Assembly: GCF_014904755.1 (NCBI RefSeq)
Contig: NZ_JACZFQ010000023.1
Location: 1-64,000, forward strand
Length of the DNA: 64,000 nucleotides
Direction: 5' to 3'
Source: Neoluteolibacter marinus
GTDB taxonomy: Bacteria > Verrucomicrobiota > Verrucomicrobiia > Verrucomicrobiales > Akkermansiaceae
In this document: positions 8,608-16,970 of the stretch, piece by piece
How positions within the stretch are numbered: the stretch's first letter is position 1
How the letters are laid out: every line of letters begins with the position of its first letter
Translations under genes and position numbers: made by a program
Notes under the pieces: generated by a model
Told to the model about the DNA's origin: nothing
What the model saw: the letters and a program-made list of their open reading frames with translations, nothing else
The model's database searches: none

Positions 8608-11007
8608 TCACCGGCGATTGATGAAGCTGCGTGGACGGCTGCTGGCCCGTCTCGGTCCACCCTTCTTCTCGGGTTCCGCCGGCATCACCTCGACGCCCTT
8701 CCCGGCGGACACCGGCTCCTGGGCGGTGGGGATCACGGCGGGACCGTCGATGAAGCCGCGGTTCAGGTCGTCGATCTCGTAGCGGCTGTCGGTTTCCACC
8801 TGACCTTCGTAGAGGCTGGAGCTGTCCTTGATGATCTTCGGCTGGATGAAGATCAGCAGTTCTTCCCGGTCCTTGCCGGTCGTGGTGCTGCCGAACAAGC
8901 CGCCGATGTACGGGATCTGGCTGAGGATCGGGATGCCCGACTTGGTCTTGCGATCGCGGGTCGTGATGAGACCGCCGAGAACAATCGTCTCGTTGTTCGG
9001 CACCGTCACCGTGGTGACCAGTTCACGGGTGGCGATGGTCGGCACCTCGCCGATGCTTTCGATGACCTGGACGCCGAGCACCTCGTCGTTCTTGAGATAA
9101 ATCTGCAGCGTCACCTCGTCCTCGGAGTTCACCAGCGGGATGACCTCGAGGGCCAGCACGACCGGGCGATACTCGATGTTGGTGCTCTGGCCGGTGGTGC
9201 CGCTGTTGAAGCTGTTGGTCGGGACGGCGATCTCCTGACCGCTCGAAATGGTGCCCTTCTGGTTGTTCGCCATGAAGACCGTGGGCCGGGAGATCACGTT
9301 GAAGCGGTCGGTCGACTGCAAGGCCTTCAGGTAGACATTGAGGTAGGGACCGATCTTGCCATAGACGCCGAGACCGGCGCTGGCGGCGAGATCACCCGGA
9401 TCGAAGGCGGCACCGTCGAGCGGCAGGAGCGCCCCGGAAGTCCCGGAACCGCCGCGACCGCCGATTGCGTTGTCGCCGCGATTCTCGACCGTCCGCAGGT
9501 AGTCGATGCCGAAGTTGAAGTCGTTGCCCAGCGAGAGCTGGCCGAAGACACAGGAGATCATGACCTGGTCCGCCTTGACGTCGATCTCGTCGAGCAACTG
9601 GGTGATGATTTCAAGCCCCGCCGGCGGGCCCTGGATGACGATCGAGTTGGTGATGTTGTCGGCCACCAGCAAGGTGCGGCCGACCAGCATCGCCTCGGGA
9701 GCGGTGCTGACATTCGGGTCACCCAGCGAGGAGCCGCCGGAAAGACCGCCGGTCGACCCGCCACCGCCAAACGAATTGTTGCTGCCGAAGGAGCTGTTGT
9801 TGGACGAGCTGGACGTGCTGCGGGAGTTCCCGCTGGTCCGGGAACCGCCGCCGAAGTTGGCACCGGTCGAGCGGCCGCCGGCACCGGTCGAGCCACCGCC
9901 GGCGGAGCCGCCCGTGCTCGAGGCACCGTAGGCACGCTCCAGCGCTTGCTCGGCGATCGGCAGGAAGTCGGCAACCGCCAGGAACTTCAGCTTGCGGCGC
10001 AGGAAATTGCGGGTGTCGCTGGGCGAGTCGAAACCCCGGACGAGGCTTTCGACAAAGACCACGTCCACCGGACGGCCCATCGCGAAGATCTCGTTGGTCC
10101 GGGTCGCCGGGACGATCTGGATCGGCACGTCCTCACCGGCACCGCCACCGCCATCCGCCCCACCCGGCGGAGTGATTCCCGCAGGCAAATTCGCGGCAGG
10201 AGCCGGTGCGGCATTCCCCACCCGACGGGTCGCGGCGGTCGTTTGCTGCGACTGCTGGGTGTTGAGAATTTCGTTGAGCGTTTCCGAGAGCTCCTGGACG
10301 TCCGCATACTGGACCTTGATGAAGCGGGTTTCCAGGTTGCTGGTCGGGACGTCGATCGTCTGCTGCAACTCGATCAAGCGGCGGATCAACGAGGTGTTCT
10401 CGGTGATGATGACGGCGGAGGCATTGGGAACGGCCGCGATCGAGCCGTAGTTGCCGAACTGCTTCACCACGGAGGTGAAGGTGCGCACCACTTCGTCCGG
10501 CTTGATGAACTTGAGGTTCATCACGTAGGTGACGACCTGTTCGTCCTCCGGAAGGTCCGCAGGATCGGTGATGGTCGGCAGGTTTTCGTCCGGCGGTGCG
10601 GCGACGCTCTGCGAATAGACCAGCTTGTCATGATTTTCCCCGGACGGGATGAAGACGAAACCTTCCATCACCGCGGCGGTCTTGAGCAGCTGCGCGGCTT
10701 CCCCGTAGGTGATCGGTCCTTGCTGCACGAAGCGGAACTCGGCGGCGATCGCGGCGTTGCTCACGGTGACGCGGCGACCGGTGAGCTGGGTGTAGAGTTC
10801 GGCCAGGCGCTCGCCGTTGATCTTGGGCTCCAGGAACCCGTCTTTTTTCACGGTCTGCGCGAGCGCGGGATTGTTGTTCGCGGCCGCCACCGGCGGGACG
10901 GCGCCCGGAGGCACCGGTGCCCCTGCGGGTCGCTCCGCGGGATCCTGGGCGTACGCGGTGCCGGCGACCATCAAGCCGGCGATGTAGAGATGCGGTTTCA
11001 GCAACAT
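8608..11007 (-). CDS. gspD: Type II secretion outer-membrane secretin GspD
   Basis: A 799-residue secretin, the multimeric outer-membrane channel of type II secretion. Signal peptide ends near AYA-QDP (residue 21). Then come N0/N1-N3 domains (including GFVFIPSGENHDKLVY, FIKPDEVVRTFTSVVKQFGNYG and LIELQQTIDVPTSNLETRFIKVQYAD) and the C-terminal secretin barrel (about residues 480-745, with VPNNETIVLGGLITTRD and SQIPYIGGLFGSTT). An unusual Gly/Ser/Asn-rich insertion of about 75 residues at 358-432 splits the N-domains. It is the last gene of the gsp operon, 18 nt after the preceding gene. Confidence 0.95.
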   Translation of the reverse strand: MLLKPHLYIAGLMVAGTAYAQDPAERPAGAPVPPGAVPPVAAANNNPALAQTVKKDGFLEPKINGERLAELYTQLTGRRVTVSNAAIAAEFRFVQQGPITYGEAAQLLKTAAVMEGFVFIPSGENHDKLVYSQSVAAPPDENLPTITDPADLPEDEQVVTYVMNLKFIKPDEVVRTFTSVVKQFGNYGSIAAVPNASAVIITENTSLIRRLIELQQTIDVPTSNLETRFIKVQYADVQELSETLNEILNTQQSQQTTAATRRVGNAAPAPAANLPAGITPPGGADGGGGAGEDVPIQIVPATRTNEIFAMGRPVDVVFVESLVRGFDSPSDTRNFLRRKLKFLAVADFLPIAEQALERAYGASSTGGSAGGGSTGAGGRSTGANFGGGSRTSGNSRSTSSSSNNSSFGSNNSFGGGGSTGGLSGGSSLGDPNVSTAPEAMLVGRTLLVADNITNSIVIQGPPAGLEIITQLLDEIDVKADQVMISCVFGQLSLGNDFNFGIDYLRTVENRGDNAIGGRGGSGTSGALLPLDGAAFDPGDLAASAGLGVYGKIGPYLNVYLKALQSTDRFNVISRPTVFMANNQKGTISSGQEIAVPTNSFNSGTTGQSTNIEYRPVVLALEVIPLVNSEDEVTLQIYLKNDEVLGVQVIESIGEVPTIATRELVTTVTVPNNETIVLGGLITTRDRKTKSGIPILSQIPYIGGLFGSTTTGKDREELLIFIQPKIIKDSSSLYEGQVETDSRYEIDDLNRGFIDGPAVIPTAQEPVSAGKGVEVMPAEPEKKGGPRRASSRPRSFINRR

Positions 11008-11025
11008 GGGAAAAGCAGGACGGGT

Positions 11026-11634
11026 TCAGCGGGTCCGGGAGGTGCGCTGGGTCTGGGTATTGTTATTCGGAGTGGGAGGCAGCACCCGCTGGCGCGGTTG
11101 GCGGACCCCCGGAGGGGTGGGAGGATTCGTCCCCGGCTTGGCGGCGGGCTGGCCCGGCTTCGGCTGCGGCGGAGGCGCGGCGGCCGTGGGAGTCAGAAGC
11201 TTGTCGTCGAACTTCACCGAGCCGACCACCTTGCCACCGGAGCTGAGGAACACCGCGGTGTCCTTCCAGCTGTCGGTGCCGTACTGCACGCGGTCGACCG
11301 CGAAGGCGCCTGCAGTTCCCGGCTCGATCCACTCCATCTCATCCCCCGCCGACTTGCGGATGCCATGAGGATAGATCACCTGGCTTTCTCCGGCGTTCTT
11401 CTTGTTGATGATGGTTACCATGTAGCCGCCATCGATTTCGGAGACTCCACCGAGCACCCAGTCGCCGATCGGGTCGGCGGCTTCGGTGGGCCCCGGCGGC
11501 GGCGGCTTCGAGGTGAACGGGGAGTTCGTCCACAGGCTATTGTAGCTGTTGACGTTCTTCTTCGCCGGCGGGGAGGCGCAGGCCATACCCGCGGCGAGAA
11601 CGAAAGAGCTGAATGCAAGAAGAGGAGTTTTCAT
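11026..11634 (-). CDS. Periplasmic protein of the gsp operon, possibly GspC-like
   Basis: A 202-residue exported protein (signal peptide MKTPLLAFSSFVLAAGMACA). The middle part (about residues 20-130) is a small beta domain (DWVLGGVSEIDGGYMVTIINKKNAGESQVI…) and the last 60 residues are proline-rich (PPPQPKPGQPAAKPGTNPPTPPG), ending in TQRTSRTR. Its place between gspM and gspD, 4 nt and 18 nt from its neighbours, and its size suggest the periplasmic connector role filled by GspC/GspP elsewhere. It lacks an obvious transmembrane anchor and HR domain signature, so the assignment is only positional. Confidence 0.6.
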   Translation of the reverse strand: MKTPLLAFSSFVLAAGMACASPPAKKNVNSYNSLWTNSPFTSKPPPPGPTEAADPIGDWVLGGVSEIDGGYMVTIINKKNAGESQVIYPHGIRKSAGDEMEWIEPGTAGAFAVDRVQYGTDSWKDTAVFLSSGGKVVGSVKFDDKLLTPTAAAPPPQPKPGQPAAKPGTNPPTPPGVRQPRQRVLPPTPNNNTQTQRTSRTR

Positions 11635-11638
11635 GGGA

Positions 11639-12280
11639 TCACTCGGTTCCGGGAGGTTTGGGCAAGCCCGGCGGCAATGCGGGCGGCGTTTCAGGCACCG
11701 GTGCCGCCCCGGCTTCCGGCACCTCTTCGGTTTCAGGTTCGACGTCGGCCCCGGCATCGTCCGACGGGGGCACATACCATTGCGCGGCGTGCACCGTGCA
11801 GTCGATCAGGGTGTCGTCCTTGTCGGGCGACAGGCGCATGAAAGTCACGGCCCGCAGCTGGTCAGGCATCTGCAGGCGATCGAGCCAGCGGTAGAGCGAG
11901 TCCTCCCGGCCGGTGACGTTGAACTCCACCTTCGCCTGGTGAAAGTAGGCGCCGGTTTCCTCGTTGGGGAGAATCGCGCGGCGCTTGATCGTCAGCTGGT
12001 GGGTCTGGGCCTGGTTCGAGGCATACTGCTCCAGGGCCGTGGCCACGATCTGCCCGGCCTTCGGCTCCGGCATGTGGTCGACCATCCAGTCCATCTCGTC
12101 GATGACCGTGTCGTACATGTCGGCGGTCTCGTTGGCCGCGATGACCCGGTCCTGGGCCTTGCCCAGCCGGATCGCCATGTCGGCCTTCTTGTTCTTGAAC
12201 CACGTGAAGGCGAACACGTTGAGCAGTACGAACGCCGCGAGGCCAAAGAGGAAGACGAGTTTCTTTTCGCGGTCGCTCAT
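11639..12280 (-). CDS. gspM: GspM-like inner-membrane assembly protein
   Basis: A 213-residue bitopic protein. One transmembrane helix (about residues 6-24, LVFLFGLAAFVLLNVFAFTWF) is preceded by a short cytoplasmic MSDREKK. A coiled coil (about 28-75) and a ferredoxin-like periplasmic domain with the YRWLDRLQMPDQLRAVTFMRLSPDKD strand-helix pattern follow, the layout of GspM/PilO. The tail is Pro/Ala/Glu-rich. It follows gspL on the same strand with a 52-nt gap. In the machine GspM dimerises with GspL and links the ATPase to the pseudopilus. Confidence 0.75.
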   Translation of the reverse strand: MSDREKKLVFLFGLAAFVLLNVFAFTWFKNKKADMAIRLGKAQDRVIAANETADMYDTVIDEMDWMVDHMPEPKAGQIVATALEQYASNQAQTHQLTIKRRAILPNEETGAYFHQAKVEFNVTGREDSLYRWLDRLQMPDQLRAVTFMRLSPDKDDTLIDCTVHAAQWYVPPSDDAGADVEPETEEVPEAGAAPVPETPPALPPGLPKPPGTE

Positions 12281-12332
12281 GAATCGTGAAGTCGGGGAGG
12301 AAATGCCACCGGTCCGGGGATTTGTCGGTAAT

Positions 12333-13586
12333 TCATTCGGTGACTTCCTGGGGGATGATCCCCGTGAAGTTGAAGTTCCAGCCCTTGTTGCTGTTGCTCG
12401 GCGGCGGGTTTTCCCACTGGTAGTTCGCAAGCCCGTAGGACGCTTTGGTCAGATTCAGGTCGAACTGGCTGATCGGCGCGGCTTGGGGTGCCTCGCCGAC
12501 GAGCTTGATCTGGCCGGGGTTGATTTCCGCCGTTTTCAGGCGCAGCCCGCTGTTGCGGGGAATCGCCCGGGCCACCCGACTGAGAATCTCGACCGGAGAA
12601 TTGTCGATATTGACCACCAGATCCAGCTCCTGCCAGCGCGCCTTGTGCAACTGGTAGGCCTCCTGCTCGGCTTGCGGGGCGGTCTGCTCGGCGATGGCGT
12701 ACAGCTTTTTGATCCGCGCGTTGTCCTTCCAGAGGCCGTAGCCGAACCAAGCACCGACGCCGAGGTAGGCCAGCACCACGGCGGCGATCGCGGCCATCCG
12801 CTGCTGCTTGGTGCGCTGGGCCCGACGGGCGGCGCGGACGTCGGCCGGCAGCAGTTTGCTGCGGGGCTGCGGCAGCACCGGATCCGGACGCGGCGAAACC
12901 TTCGCCGCCATCCCCAGCCCGCTGGCGAGGCTGCCAGCGCTCCCGGCATCGCCGTCCGGCGACCAGACGTGGATGGCCTCCGGCTTGAGCGCCAGGCCCT
13001 GGATCGACATTTGTCCGAGCGCGAGCTGGATCTCCCGCAAGCAGGCGGCATCGGGCTCCGCGCCGCTGCTGGAAGTCGCCTGCGAATAGAGCAACTTGCC
13101 GTTCCGGAAAAACGCGAACACCCAGCGCCCGAACTCCACCCACAGGGCGATCGCCTCGCCGTTGACCGGGTAGGCCCGGGGCGAAATGTCGAACTCGTTC
13201 GGACTGCGCGGCGGCAAATCGCCGTCTCCCGGCGACTTCAGCACGGTGCAGAGCAAGGTCGCGCTCTCCTCCTCCTTGCTCACCAGGAAGGTATCGGTGA
13301 GCTGCCCCGCCATCGGATCGGCCCGCACCCCGAGGCGCTCGGCATGCATCGCCGCCAGGTCCTCGAACAGGCTTTCATCCGTGCTGGACGCCTTGAAGGG
13401 AAGCGCATGCATGCCCCGCACCGGGAACAGCATCGCCAGGTTACCACCGGGCAGGCTGCCCAGGTCGGAGGCATGCTCGATCCCGTCCGCCGACTGCAGG
13501 ACGAATCCCCCGGTGGACGACTGCTTCCAGATTTCCCAGCCCCGGACACCCGGGACCAGCAGCGACGTTTCTTGTTGTTTGCTCAA
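12333..13586 (-). CDS. gspL: GspL-like cytoplasmic/inner-membrane protein
   Basis: A 417-residue protein with a large cytoplasmic actin-like part (residues 1-270), one transmembrane helix near residues 275-298 (MAAIAAVVLAYLGVGAWFGYGLW) and a periplasmic ferredoxin-like end (VVNIDNSPVEILSRVARAIPRNSGLRLKTAEIN…). This is the architecture of GspL/PilN, which recruits the secretion ATPase GspE. Similarity in detail is low, so the name rests on topology and position between gspK (4 nt overlap) and gspM. No GspE is encoded in the window. Confidence 0.75.
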   Translation of the reverse strand: MSKQQETSLLVPGVRGWEIWKQSSTGGFVLQSADGIEHASDLGSLPGGNLAMLFPVRGMHALPFKASSTDESLFEDLAAMHAERLGVRADPMAGQLTDTFLVSKEEESATLLCTVLKSPGDGDLPPRSPNEFDISPRAYPVNGEAIALWVEFGRWVFAFFRNGKLLYSQATSSSGAEPDAACLREIQLALGQMSIQGLALKPEAIHVWSPDGDAGSAGSLASGLGMAAKVSPRPDPVLPQPRSKLLPADVRAARRAQRTKQQRMAAIAAVVLAYLGVGAWFGYGLWKDNARIKKLYAIAEQTAPQAEQEAYQLHKARWQELDLVVNIDNSPVEILSRVARAIPRNSGLRLKTAEINPGQIKLVGEAPQAAPISQFDLNLTKASYGLANYQWENPPPSNSNKGWNFNFTGIIPQEVTE

Positions 13587-14518
13587 GGCATCACCTCCTC
13601 GGTTCGTTCCAAAACCGCCGGACGTCCCGTACGGTTGCGCACGATGACCGTGATTTTCCGCCTGGCACCGGCGACGCTGCCGATGCTCTCGAGGCGGGTG
13701 GTTGAATCATTCACGGTCATGCGGGCGGAAACTTCGGGGCGCAGCGTGGAGTCCACGCCGAGGAGTGCAAGCGCTTGCTCCACCGATTGAAAAGGCGAGT
13801 CGTCTTCGGTGTCGCGAATCCCGTCGCCACCGCGCACGGTCTCGGGGATGATCTCGGCCATCGCCACGTCAACCTCCGCCGCCACGGCGATCAGTTCCGC
13901 GGGCGCCTCGTTCAAATCCAACTTGCCGGAACTCCAGATGGTGAACCAATTCCGCCAATCCGGCTTGAGGAACTCGACGTAGTCCATCCCCCGCACCAGC
14001 CGCATCTCGTCCAGGCTGTAAAACGGCCGGTTGAACGGTTGATTCAAGCAGCCCTGCTCCTCATACCACTCGGATTCAGCGCCGTTGAGTCCCTTCTCGT
14101 CGTTCTCATCGACCCAGTCGATCAAGGCATCGCCGAGGGCCTGCGCTTCTTCCAGCGTCATGCCCCAGTCGATGAACATCGACTTCATCAACTGCTCGTC
14201 CTGGGTCATGACGATGGCGTTGATGTTGAATTTCTCCCCCTCGGAGATGATGTGGGCCTCGAAACCCTCGCCGCTTTCCTCGGAGAATTGGCGGAGGATC
14301 GGGTCGGTTCGCTTGACCACCGGATTCGCCGCCACGGCGATGCCCATCTCCGCCAGTTGCCGGGCGCGGAAGCCGTGAACCTGCGATGTCGCGAGATCGA
14401 CATCGAAGGACACCACCCGGATCGCCGCGATCGACGCCAGGGCCAGGATCGCGATCAACCACAGCACCGCCACGAGGGCGGAGCCATTGGAGGGTCGGGG
14501 ATGAATCGAAAGTTTCAT
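13583..14518 (-). CDS. gspK: GspK minor pseudopilin
   Basis: A 311-residue protein, much longer than the other pilins, as usual for GspK. The N-terminal SNGSALVAVLWLIAILALASIAAIRVVSF replaces the usual G-F-T-L-L-E and lacks Glu5, which is characteristic of GspK at the pseudopilus tip. The body has the helix-rich insert with WVDENDEKGLNGAESEWYEEQG, including acidic residues that could hold calcium, and a domain with KLDLNEAPAELIAVAAEV similar to the SAM-like part of the family. Start at 14518 chosen at the ATG immediately before KLSIHPRPSNGS. It lies 1 nt after the gspJ stop and overlaps gspL by 4 nt. Confidence 0.87.
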   Translation of the reverse strand: MKLSIHPRPSNGSALVAVLWLIAILALASIAAIRVVSFDVDLATSQVHGFRARQLAEMGIAVAANPVVKRTDPILRQFSEESGEGFEAHIISEGEKFNINAIVMTQDEQLMKSMFIDWGMTLEEAQALGDALIDWVDENDEKGLNGAESEWYEEQGCLNQPFNRPFYSLDEMRLVRGMDYVEFLKPDWRNWFTIWSSGKLDLNEAPAELIAVAAEVDVAMAEIIPETVRGGDGIRDTEDDSPFQSVEQALALLGVDSTLRPEVSARMTVNDSTTRLESIGSVAGARRKITVIVRNRTGRPAVLERTEEVMP

Positions 14519-14519
14519 G

Positions 14520-15386
14520 TTATCGGCCTCGTCCCGGGAGATTGGGTTGTCCGCCCCGGTTGCCGCGGGTGCCGTCGGGATTGCCCCCGCGGTTTCCCTG
14601 GCCACCGCGGCCGCCCGGTCCGCCCCGTTCCCCGGGCCCCCCGCCATCCGGCAGGTTGACATTGAGATCGCCACCGCCCGGCTGGAGTGCTTGACCACCA
14701 CCTGCCCCGCCCTGCTGCTGGAGCTGGCGCATCATCACTTCCGGGTCCTGCTTCGGGATGATCCAGAAAATCTGCCGGATGAACTCACCGTCGCTGCCGA
14801 AGGCGATGGTCAGCTCCATCTGCAAGGGCAAGCGGCCGACCAGGTCCCAATCGTACTGCCATTCCATCGTCCGGCCATCGAGCACCCGCCATTCGAAGGT
14901 CCGCACGTCTTCCAGCAGCACCACTTCCGCGAAGGGCTCGTTCTCACCGGTGGTGTCCAGATTGTCGCTGTCCTCGAGGATCTCGTCCTCGTAGTAGCGC
15001 ATGACGATGTCGAGGTAGTTGTCGCGCCGCTTGACGGTCGACAACTGGATCGCCTTCGCCACCTGCTCGGCGCCGCCCCAAGTGAAGGAGAGCGGCACAT
15101 TCTGCAAAGTGAGATCGGAAAGGTAATGCGTCCCGGTATCGCTCGAAACCAACTCCATCCGGGCATTTCCCGGCAGCGAGCCGAGCCGCTGCTGCAACAG
15201 CTCGAAGAAGGCGTTCTTTTCGCTCTCCTCGTTCTGGCGGCGCACCACCGCATTGCTGAGTTCCAGGTTCGCCGTGGCGGAGCCGAAGATCATGCCCACC
15301 AGCAGGGCCAGCACCAGCATCGCCAGCACCAGCTCGAGCAAGGTGAAGCCGCCGCCACGGGGCGCATCTGGACGTGAAATCTTCAT
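14520..15386 (-). CDS. gspJ: GspJ minor pseudopilin with Gly/Arg/Pro-rich tail
   Basis: A 288-residue type IV-like pseudopilin. The prepilin motif GGGFTLLELVLAMLVLALLVG follows a short basic leader, with Glu5 present. The globular domain ends near residue 215 (IPKQDPEVMMRQLQQQ). The last 70 or so residues are low-complexity Gly/Arg/Pro/Asn (GGGDLNVNLPDGGGPGERGG…), an extension not usual for GspJ. Its ATG overlaps the gspI stop (ATGA), showing translational coupling. GspJ with GspI and GspK caps the pseudopilus. Confidence 0.87.
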   Translation of the reverse strand: MKISRPDAPRGGGFTLLELVLAMLVLALLVGMIFGSATANLELSNAVVRRQNEESEKNAFFELLQQRLGSLPGNARMELVSSDTGTHYLSDLTLQNVPLSFTWGGAEQVAKAIQLSTVKRRDNYLDIVMRYYEDEILEDSDNLDTTGENEPFAEVVLLEDVRTFEWRVLDGRTMEWQYDWDLVGRLPLQMELTIAFGSDGEFIRQIFWIIPKQDPEVMMRQLQQQGGAGGGQALQPGGGDLNVNLPDGGGPGERGGPGGRGGQGNRGGNPDGTRGNRGGQPNLPGRGR

Positions 15387-15820
15387 GGCTGGTAGAGCCG
15401 GGAGTAGCGCCAGGTCTCGGCCATCTCCTCCTGGGAGACACCGTTCTCGAACCAGCGCGCGACCACCTGGATCCGGTACATTTCCTGCAAAAGCTGGCCG
15501 TCCTCGTTCTCCATCTCCGGCAGCAGCTCGATGGTGGTCTCGATTTCAAGACCCTCCTCCGACATTTCGTCCACCGCCACCGAGGTCGATCCTTCCTCCA
15601 GCACCGGGAACGACATCGCCTCCGCCAAGGCGCTCTCCAGGAGCCGGCCCATCTTCATCCGGTGCTGCGCCAGGTCCGCGAGGTCGGCGGTCCGGTGCAA
15701 GGCGACGGCGAATCCCGTGGCGGCGATCCCGAACACCCCGAGCGCCAGCAGGACTTCCAGAAGCAGGAAGCCCTTGCGGGTCCGCCGCTGTGTGCGGCCG
15801 GTGCGGGGTGCGGTTCTCAT
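15383..15820 (-). CDS. gspI: GspI minor pseudopilin
   Basis: A 145-residue pseudopilin. The short basic leader RTRRTQRRTRK ends in the processing motif KGFLLLEVLLALGVFGIAATG, with Glu5 present. The rest is a small globular domain typical in length for GspI. It starts 7 nt after the gspH stop and overlaps gspJ by 4 nt, so the four pseudopilin genes form a coupled block. It acts in the periplasm after cleavage by a prepilin peptidase, which is not in this window. Confidence 0.87.
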   Translation of the reverse strand: MRTAPRTGRTQRRTRKGFLLLEVLLALGVFGIAATGFAVALHRTADLADLAQHRMKMGRLLESALAEAMSFPVLEEGSTSVAVDEMSEEGLEIETTIELLPEMENEDGQLLQEMYRIQVVARWFENGVSQEEMAETWRYSRLYQP

Positions 15821-15827
15821 GGTGAAA

Positions 15828-16409
15828 TCAATAGACCTCCTTCTCCGTGGAGCGGATCGATCCGGTCAGGGGGTTGAACTGGGCCTCAAGCCAACTGTCG
15901 CCGCGCACGATGCGGACGCCGACCGGCTCGCAGAAGCCTTCGGGATCGAAGCGCCACACCTCGCGGTTCTTGGAGTCCGCCGGGATCCAGTTGTCGCTGG
16001 CCCAGCGGCGGATGAAAATCTGCATGTCGCTGTCGAGTTCCCAGCCGGCCCGGACGCTGTCGAAACGCCCCTCCGGCTTTTCCTCACCGGCATTCTCCTC
16101 CATGAGCGCCGCCATCTCGCGCTGTTGCGGGTCCACCTGGGCTTCGGCCAGCGGCATCAGGCTCACGCGGTTTTCGTAGAATTCGAGGGCATAGGGACGC
16201 TGCTGCAGGCTGGCGATGGTGCGGGCGCGCTTGGCCAGCGCCTCGACCTCCACCGAACACCGCTTCAGCGCCCGGTCGTCGTCGGACATGACCATCATCC
16301 CGATCGCCCCGCCCGCGAGCACGGCGATCAGGATCAGCACGACGACAATCTCCAAGAGAGAGAAGCCGGACGCGCCGGCTTTACTCTTCGTCCTGGCTGC
16401 TCTTGTCAT
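15828..16409 (-). CDS. gspH: GspH minor pseudopilin
   Basis: A 193-residue pseudopilin with the motif ASGFSLLEIVVVLILIAVLAGGA after a basic leader (TRAARTKSKAG). The region RCSVEVEALAKRARTIASLQQRPYALEFYENRVSLMPL is the helix-strand pattern of GspH/FimT. The start overlaps the gspG 3' end by 29 nt. This is an unusually long overlap, but the pilin motif fixes the frame and no later start precedes it. Confidence 0.87.
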   Translation of the reverse strand: MTRAARTKSKAGASGFSLLEIVVVLILIAVLAGGAIGMMVMSDDDRALKRCSVEVEALAKRARTIASLQQRPYALEFYENRVSLMPLAEAQVDPQQREMAALMEENAGEEKPEGRFDSVRAGWELDSDMQIFIRRWASDNWIPADSKNREVWRFDPEGFCEPVGVRIVRGDSWLEAQFNPLTGSIRSTEKEVY

Positions 16410-16821
16410 CTTCGTTTCCTTGGATGCCGTCGGGGCCCTTGCTGAAGATCTCGAACTCGGTCGGATCCTTGCTGCCCGGGAACTTGTAGCCGTATTCGTT
16501 GTTCCACGGATCGGTTGGCACGGACTTGGCGATCTTGACCCAGTCGCGAGGCTTCGGCGTGCTGGTCGGTTTTTCGACCAGGGCCTTCAGGCCCTGCTGG
16601 GTGGTCGGGTAGTTGCCGGCGTTGATCTTGTAGGTCTTGAGGGCAGAGCTGAGCGACTGGAAGTCCGCCCGCACCCGCTGCAGCTTGGCACCTTCGCCGA
16701 CGCCGCCGATCAGGGCGATCGAACCGCCCAGCAAGACCGCGATGATGCCGAGGACGATGACCATTTCGAGCAGGGTGAAGCCCGCTGCGACGCGTTGACG
16801 GATGGTATTCTTCTGTTTCAT
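16381..16821 (-). CDS. gspG: GspG major pseudopilin
   Basis: A 146-residue protein that gives the most certain name in the operon. The processing motif AAGFTLLEMVIVLGIIAVLLGG is followed by the GspG core: DFQSLSSALKTYKINAGNYPTTQQGLKALVEKPT…PRDWVKIAKSVPTDPWNNEYGYKFPG. GspG polymerises into the periplasmic pseudopilus that pushes exoproteins through GspD. The start at 16821 (MKQKNTIRQR) gives a normal leader. It is the first gene of the operon and is divergent from the carboxynorspermidine synthase gene, so the promoter must lie in 16822-16970. Confidence 0.95.
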   Translation of the reverse strand: MKQKNTIRQRVAAGFTLLEMVIVLGIIAVLLGGSIALIGGVGEGAKLQRVRADFQSLSSALKTYKINAGNYPTTQQGLKALVEKPTSTPKPRDWVKIAKSVPTDPWNNEYGYKFPGSKDPTEFEIFSKGPDGIQGNEDDKSSQDEE

Positions 16822-16970
16822 GAGTGGATCACTTCGGTTACTGGGAAAAGGCTTACGCGTGAGAAAACACCACGCGACACAAAAGTTGTCGGGAAAATCT
16901 GGCACATTCCCGGACGCCTTCTTCCTTGCGCCGCGGGGCGGTTTCCCCCACCCCTTCCGCAACCATCCCC

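Noticed and set aside
8512-11841. A 1109-codon open frame on the plus strand opposite gspD
   Set aside because: It is a shadow of the secretin and its neighbours. Composition is dominated by G, R, D and H with no domain, and its frame mirrors the codon structure of the real minus-strand genes.
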